Part shown: positions 45,548 to 49,548 of the stretch, piece by piece
Layout: every line of letters begins with the position of its first letter
How positions within the stretch are numbered: position 1 is the first letter of the stretch
Assembly: GCA_028336245.1 (NCBI GenBank)
Contig: JAOKTT010000010.1
Location: forward strand, 1 to 49,548
Length of the DNA stretch: 49,548 bases
Direction: 5' to 3'
Source of the DNA: Polaribacter sp.
GTDB lineage: Bacteria; Bacteroidota; Bacteroidia; Flavobacteriales; Flavobacteriaceae
Program-made: the position numbers and the translations under genes
Notes under the pieces: generated by a model
What the model was told of the DNA's origin: nothing
Database searches by the model: none
Seen by the model: the letters and a program-made list of their open reading frames with translations, nothing else

Positions 45548-48061
45548 ATGAAAAATATTTTTTTAGTCTTATCAATAATATTTGGTTATCAGTTTACTTA
45601 TGGTCAAATCGAAAGTTTTGAAAATTTGAACCAATTGTCAGAATCATCAAACTTCACAATAAGTAACCCAGTAGCAAGTGGTAACAGTTCTAATGGGCTT
45701 TTAAGATGGTACCACAATTCCGAATCAACGATTACTGATAATTTTTTTTTCCAAATGGAAGGTTTTCAAGCTTATAATGGCAGTGGATTCGCATATTTAA
45801 ATTCAGGATATGATGGGTATCAATCGGATTTCAGTAATGTTGTTTTACAAATAATTGGTGAAAACATTGATCAATTAGAGAATCCATATTTTTCTTTTTA
45901 CAGTATTCACCCAGACGGTGATGAAATAGTTAATATCTACGTAAATAATACTTTAGTCCATACAATTAATAGCAATTCCGACACTTGGGTTAAAAGCACC
46001 ATAGATTTATCTGCGTTTTCAAATCAAAATTCCGCGATACTTATTGAATTTAGAGGGTCGGGTTCATATGAATCGGGAGAAGTTGGAATTGGAATTGATA
46101 AAATAAGTCTATACTCCGAATCAGAGATGGTCCTTTCTTCCGTGACCTCTGAAGCTATTAATTGTAATTTAAATCCCGGTTCTGATAATCAGGTGGTCAT
46201 TAAAACTACAATTACAACAGACGGAAGTCTAACCCCATTAAATTTAGAAAAACTTAAATTTACGAGTAACTCAGGAAATTATTGTGACAATGTAAATAAA
46301 GTAAATCTTTATAAAAGTGAAAATTTCACAACGGACAATCTTATCGCATCAGTCACGCCATCTACAGAAATAAATTTCGTTACAAGTACGCCATTAAGCA
46401 ACGGCAATAATAATTATTATTTAACGATTGATTTGAAGGAAGACGCAACAATAGGAGATACTCTAGATTTTGCTTTATCTTCAGTAACTAGTTCTGGTTC
46501 AACAACTACCCTAACAAGTGAAAGTCATACGAGCACTATTAATACAAATGGTTATTTTTTGGTTGAAAATTTAAATGCATCTGGAGCAGGGTCATTTAAG
46601 GCAGCTTTGACAAGTGCCAATAGTTACAATTCAAATGGCGCTTGCGATGGGAGTACAACTGCAACAATTGATCTTAGAAATTTATCTGGAATTATAACAC
46701 CCGACGGTGGTGTCAATCATTCAAATGATTATACTTCTTTAATTGTATTGGGTCCTCTAGATCAAAGTCTTCTGATTGACGGAAGTAATCTTGGAAATAC
46801 TACCGCATTAATATATAGTTTTTCAGATGCTTCAGTTGAGGTTACTGGTTTAGAATTTACAAACTTTAGTAATAAGGTTGTTTACAAACCAAACTCTAAA
46901 GGAAGTTTAATTATTGGAAATGCGACCTTTTACAATAATTCAGTGCAATTATTTTATGTGCCAAACAATAATAATAATTCAGGAGAGATCGTTTTTTCAA
47001 TTGAAAATTGCACATTTTTAAATAACACTTCAGTTAACGAACTTTTCTATATTCCAAATTTTAATGGTAATGTTTCTATTAAAAATTCTACGTTCTTTAA
47101 TAATTCCACCAAAGATGGTCTAATGTATATTCCAAATGGGGGCGAACTGCTTATTGAAAGTAGTACTTTTTTAAACAATAGTTCTTCAGATGTTAATGAT
47201 GCAGGTGCAATTGAAGCCGCCAATGTAACAATGACCATAAAAAATTCAATTTTTGATAATAATTCATTATTCGATATAGATCAGAATGGAGGAAGTGCAA
47301 TAATAAAGAACACATTTATTTCTAATAACTCAGAGCTACTTTCCTCAGGTACTTATCAGGCAATTTATTCTGGAAATTCTGGTTTAGAAAGCTCAATAAC
47401 TGAGGAAAATAATGTTCATATAATTAAGTTAGAAAATAACTCTAACTTAATTAATGCGGGTACTTCAGATGCTCTAATTCGAGATCAGAGAGGTCTTTAT
47501 AGAAGCGATGTTGCCGATATTGGAGCGTATGAATTTGAAGGAGTAAATGACACTTCATATCCAAATGTTCCTGATGTTATTGATGCAATAACCATTTATG
47601 ACACCTTAGGTGACTATATTCACGAATTTCCAGTTCCTTCTAATATTACAGATAATTATACAGATGTTATAATAACGAATAATATTTGTTTTCCAATAGA
47701 TATTAGTTCAACAAATACGCACAATGTAATTTGGACTTTTACGGATGAGAATGGAAACTCAGTTTCTAGGACTCAAGTAATATACACGTCTTCAACGCTC
47801 TTAACTAAAAATAATTTAAACACATCTCTTTTTAAAATATTTAAAGGAAAAGGAAATGATTTCATAACAATAGAAGGATTAACAAATTCAAAAATAATTT
47901 TCAAATTATTTAATATTTTAGGAAAGGAAGTTCGTTCTAAAGTGCTTCTAAATAATACAGCTACAGAAACATTCTCTACAAATGGGTTAAGCAGTGGGAT
48001 TTATATAGTAAAGGTAAAGTCTGACGAACAATTAATTACCAAAAAAATACAGATAAACTAA
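45548..48061 (+). CDS. Large mosaic T9SS-exported protein with beta helix
   Basis: An 837-residue secreted protein with signal peptide (1-19, ending TYGQ). In order: a jellyroll-type domain (about 25-195; FSFYSIHPDGDEIVNIYVNN), a domain like the N-terminal associated domain of sialidases (about 195-340; DNQVVIKTTITTDGSLTPLN), a right-handed beta helix with degenerate repeats of the form IKNSTFFNNS (about 420-650; FYVPNN, FYIPNF, MYIPNG turns), an HYR-like domain (about 675-760; IDAITIYDTLGDYIHEF) and a type A sorting domain (about 765-837; NILGKEVRSKVLL). A carbohydrate- or surface-binding role is plausible but no catalytic motif was seen. It is asparagine- and serine-rich, unlike its neighbours, a mark of surface proteins. 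Confidence 0.87.
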   Translation: MKNIFLVLSIIFGYQFTYGQIESFENLNQLSESSNFTISNPVASGNSSNGLLRWYHNSESTITDNFFFQMEGFQAYNGSGFAYLNSGYDGYQSDFSNVVLQIIGENIDQLENPYFSFYSIHPDGDEIVNIYVNNTLVHTINSNSDTWVKSTIDLSAFSNQNSAILIEFRGSGSYESGEVGIGIDKISLYSESEMVLSSVTSEAINCNLNPGSDNQVVIKTTITTDGSLTPLNLEKLKFTSNSGNYCDNVNKVNLYKSENFTTDNLIASVTPSTEINFVTSTPLSNGNNNYYLTIDLKEDATIGDTLDFALSSVTSSGSTTTLTSESHTSTINTNGYFLVENLNASGAGSFKAALTSANSYNSNGACDGSTTATIDLRNLSGIITPDGGVNHSNDYTSLIVLGPLDQSLLIDGSNLGNTTALIYSFSDASVEVTGLEFTNFSNKVVYKPNSKGSLIIGNATFYNNSVQLFYVPNNNNNSGEIVFSIENCTFLNNTSVNELFYIPNFNGNVSIKNSTFFNNSTKDGLMYIPNGGELLIESSTFLNNSSSDVNDAGAIEAANVTMTIKNSIFDNNSLFDIDQNGGSAIIKNTFISNNSELLSSGTYQAIYSGNSGLESSITEENNVHIIKLENNSNLINAGTSDALIRDQRGLYRSDVADIGAYEFEGVNDTSYPNVPDVIDAITIYDTLGDYIHEFPVPSNITDNYTDVIITNNICFPIDISSTNTHNVIWTFTDENGNSVSRTQVIYTSSTLLTKNNLNTSLFKIFKGKGNDFITIEGLTNSKIIFKLFNILGKEVRSKVLLNNTATETFSTNGLSSGIYIVKVKSDEQLITKKIQIN

Positions 48062-48333
48062 AAATTAAAAAAAAATCATACGGCCTATTTTACCTGTTAA
48101 AGGAATCTATATTCTTATGGTATTGACAACAAGTGCTAAAATTAGTATTTTATAACTACCCTAGGTTATTTGGGGTACTAAAAAAGATGTTTAAAATACC
48201 TTCGCAGAAGTGTGAGGGTTTTTTAATTACTTTTAGCCAGAAGCATATTACTTTCAACTATTCTATAGACTTTAAGTAAGAAAAAAAACTTATGGTTGTA
48301 TCCTCAATACTTCGTTATTAAAAAATAAAAAAA

Positions 48334-49401
48334 TTACATTTCTAACAGTCTTTTTGCCGCATTAAAAGGAGTTGTTTTACCACTCTCTAATTTGTTAATT
48401 TCTTCTTGCAATGCCTTTTTAATATTCGTTTTTTGATAAAAATTATCTTTTAATTGTTGGTCAATTGTTGCCAAAAGCCAAAATTTATTTTGTGCATTCC
48501 TTTTGCTGTCAAAATACAAATTAGACTTAGTTAATAGCAGATACTCCGAAATCATCGTGTCAATTTTTTGTATTCCGGAATTGTGAAGAGCACTGGCTGT
48601 AAGTACTTTTGGTTGCCACTTGCTTTCTTTTAATGGGTACAAATGGAGGGCTCGATTGAATGCTACCTTCGCTATTTTCGCATTGTGTATGTTTTCTCCA
48701 TCTGATTTATTGATTACAATAGCATCCGCCATTTCTATGATCCCGCGTTTTATCCCCTGTAACTCGTCTCCAGCTCCCGATAATTTTAACAATAAAAAAA
48801 AATCTACCATAGAGTGCACTGCCGTTTCTGACTGTCCAACACCTACCGTTTCAATGATAACGGTATCAAAACCTGCCGCTTCACAAAGGATAATACTTTC
48901 TCTTGTTTTCTGTGCAACGCCTCCTAAAGAGTTGCCAGAAGGAGAGGGCCTGATAAATGCATTATGGTCTGTTACCAAAACTTCCATTCTCGTTTTATCT
49001 CCGAGAATAGCACCTTTGTTTAAGGAACTACTAGGATCTACGGCCAATACAGCTACTTTTTTTCCTTTAGCCGTTAAGTGTTTTCCAAAAGCTTCAATAA
49101 AAGTGCTTTTTCCAACACCAGGAACGCCTGTAATTCCTATTCTTACAGAATTTCCAGTATAAGGTAGGCAACGATCTAAAATTTCATTTGCTTTTTGTTG
49201 GTGCTTTACATTTGTGCTTTCTACCAAGGTAATTGCCTTGCTCAATAAAGTAATATTCCCATCTAAAATGCCCGAAACAAAATCAGTGATTGTATTTTGT
49301 TTTTTACGATTTAATTTTATTTTTTCTGCAGCAGCCGCACTCGTCGTTTCTTGTTGTGAAACGCCTTCTCTTTCGTGCAGTGCAGATGGTTTTTTATCCA
49401 T
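48334..49401 (-). CDS. meaB: Methylmalonyl-CoA mutase-associated GTPase MeaB
   Basis: A 355-residue G3E-family GTPase that loads and protects the B12-dependent methylmalonyl-CoA mutase. It has VRIGITGVPGVGKSTFIEAF (P-loop, about 90-110), AVLAVDPSSSLNKGAILGDK, FIRPSPSGNSLGGVAQKTRE and TVGVGQSETAVHSMVDFFLL, all diagnostic of MeaB/ArgK. The long N-terminal extension (about 1-40, rich in lysine and alanine) looks like flavobacterial homologs. The mutase genes are not in this window. Complete. Confidence 0.96.
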   Translation of the reverse strand: MDKKPSALHEREGVSQQETTSAAAAEKIKLNRKKQNTITDFVSGILDGNITLLSKAITLVESTNVKHQQKANEILDRCLPYTGNSVRIGITGVPGVGKSTFIEAFGKHLTAKGKKVAVLAVDPSSSLNKGAILGDKTRMEVLVTDHNAFIRPSPSGNSLGGVAQKTRESIILCEAAGFDTVIIETVGVGQSETAVHSMVDFFLLLKLSGAGDELQGIKRGIIEMADAIVINKSDGENIHNAKIAKVAFNRALHLYPLKESKWQPKVLTASALHNSGIQKIDTMISEYLLLTKSNLYFDSKRNAQNKFWLLATIDQQLKDNFYQKTNIKKALQEEINKLESGKTTPFNAAKRLLEM

Positions 49402-49548
49402 GATTCAAATTAATATGTAAATTTAAAGATAATTAATTAAAAATTCAACAACTAAAAAGGGAATAAGACCATTATAGAAAACGTTGATTCCTATTTAATC
49501 TAAAAAAGTGAAGGTTTTATTTCATTTTTAAAATCCCTAAAGCAAAAT

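Noticed and set aside
48157..48177. TACCC/GGGTA hairpin after the large T9SS gene as terminator
   Set aside because: Short stem and no following T-run.

Overview
The window is AT-rich chromosomal DNA from a marine-type member of the Flavobacteriaceae (Bacteroidota). The signs are secreted proteins ending in type IX secretion (T9SS) type A sorting domains, promoters with the Bacteroidota -7 box TAnnTTTG, a FecA-like TonB receptor, and family assignments typical of the group (DUF6702, cyclophilin-FKBP fusion, RibB with a decayed RibA half, MeaB). The exact genus cannot be fixed by reading alone. No rRNA, tRNA, CRISPR array, transposase or integrase was seen.

Layout. 1-4.9 kb: the 3' end of typA, then a gene-poor accessory stretch with a BspA-like repeat surface protein, an NDH-2 NADH dehydrogenase that has lost its N-terminal third, and a two-helix membrane protein with an ATTT microsatellite at its start. 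Three copies of a composite intergenic repeat, all in one orientation, separate these genes. 4.9-8.6 kb: an MFS transporter diverges from HMG-CoA lyase plus a lipoprotein 5'-nucleotidase. 8.6-15.5 kb: a FecA-like receptor diverges from guaB, which carries a frameshift; then an M14 carboxypeptidase and a tiny YqaE/Pmp3 protein. 15.6-16.4 kb: csaA and an Mpo1-like protein. 17-21.9 kb: the leucine operon leuC-leuD-leuA-leuB, with a frameshift in leuA and a long leader holding an orphan terminator. 22.3-27.6 kb: a truncated protease relic fused to a sorting domain, a dual-family immunophilin, prfC, a cyclophilin, idi and a QueD-family gene. 27.7-33.6 kb: a minus-strand run of a CarboxypepD_reg-like protein, DUF6702 and two tandem M1 peptidases. 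33.7-41.1 kb: pepE, then the minus-strand cluster tpx-dgkA-ftsK-lolA-lptF-ribB (envelope and chromosome housekeeping). 41.2-49.4 kb: a MATE exporter, a small acidic protein, an OmpH-like protein, miaA, a potassium channel with a zinc ribbon, a large mosaic T9SS adhesin-like protein and meaB.

How the genes fit together: most of the window is core metabolism and envelope maintenance (purines, leucine, isoprenoids, riboflavin, LPS and lipoprotein transport). The variable parts are the 1-5 kb stretch and the T9SS-exported proteins. The strongest oddities are the direct repeats flanking the accessory genes, two homopolymer frameshifts in biosynthetic genes (guaB, leuA), two relics (NDH-2, metalloprotease propeptide), candidate leaderless promoters, and an orphan terminator before the leucine operon. 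I did not find a clearly new multi-gene system; the repeat-bounded 1-5 kb stretch is the best candidate for one.
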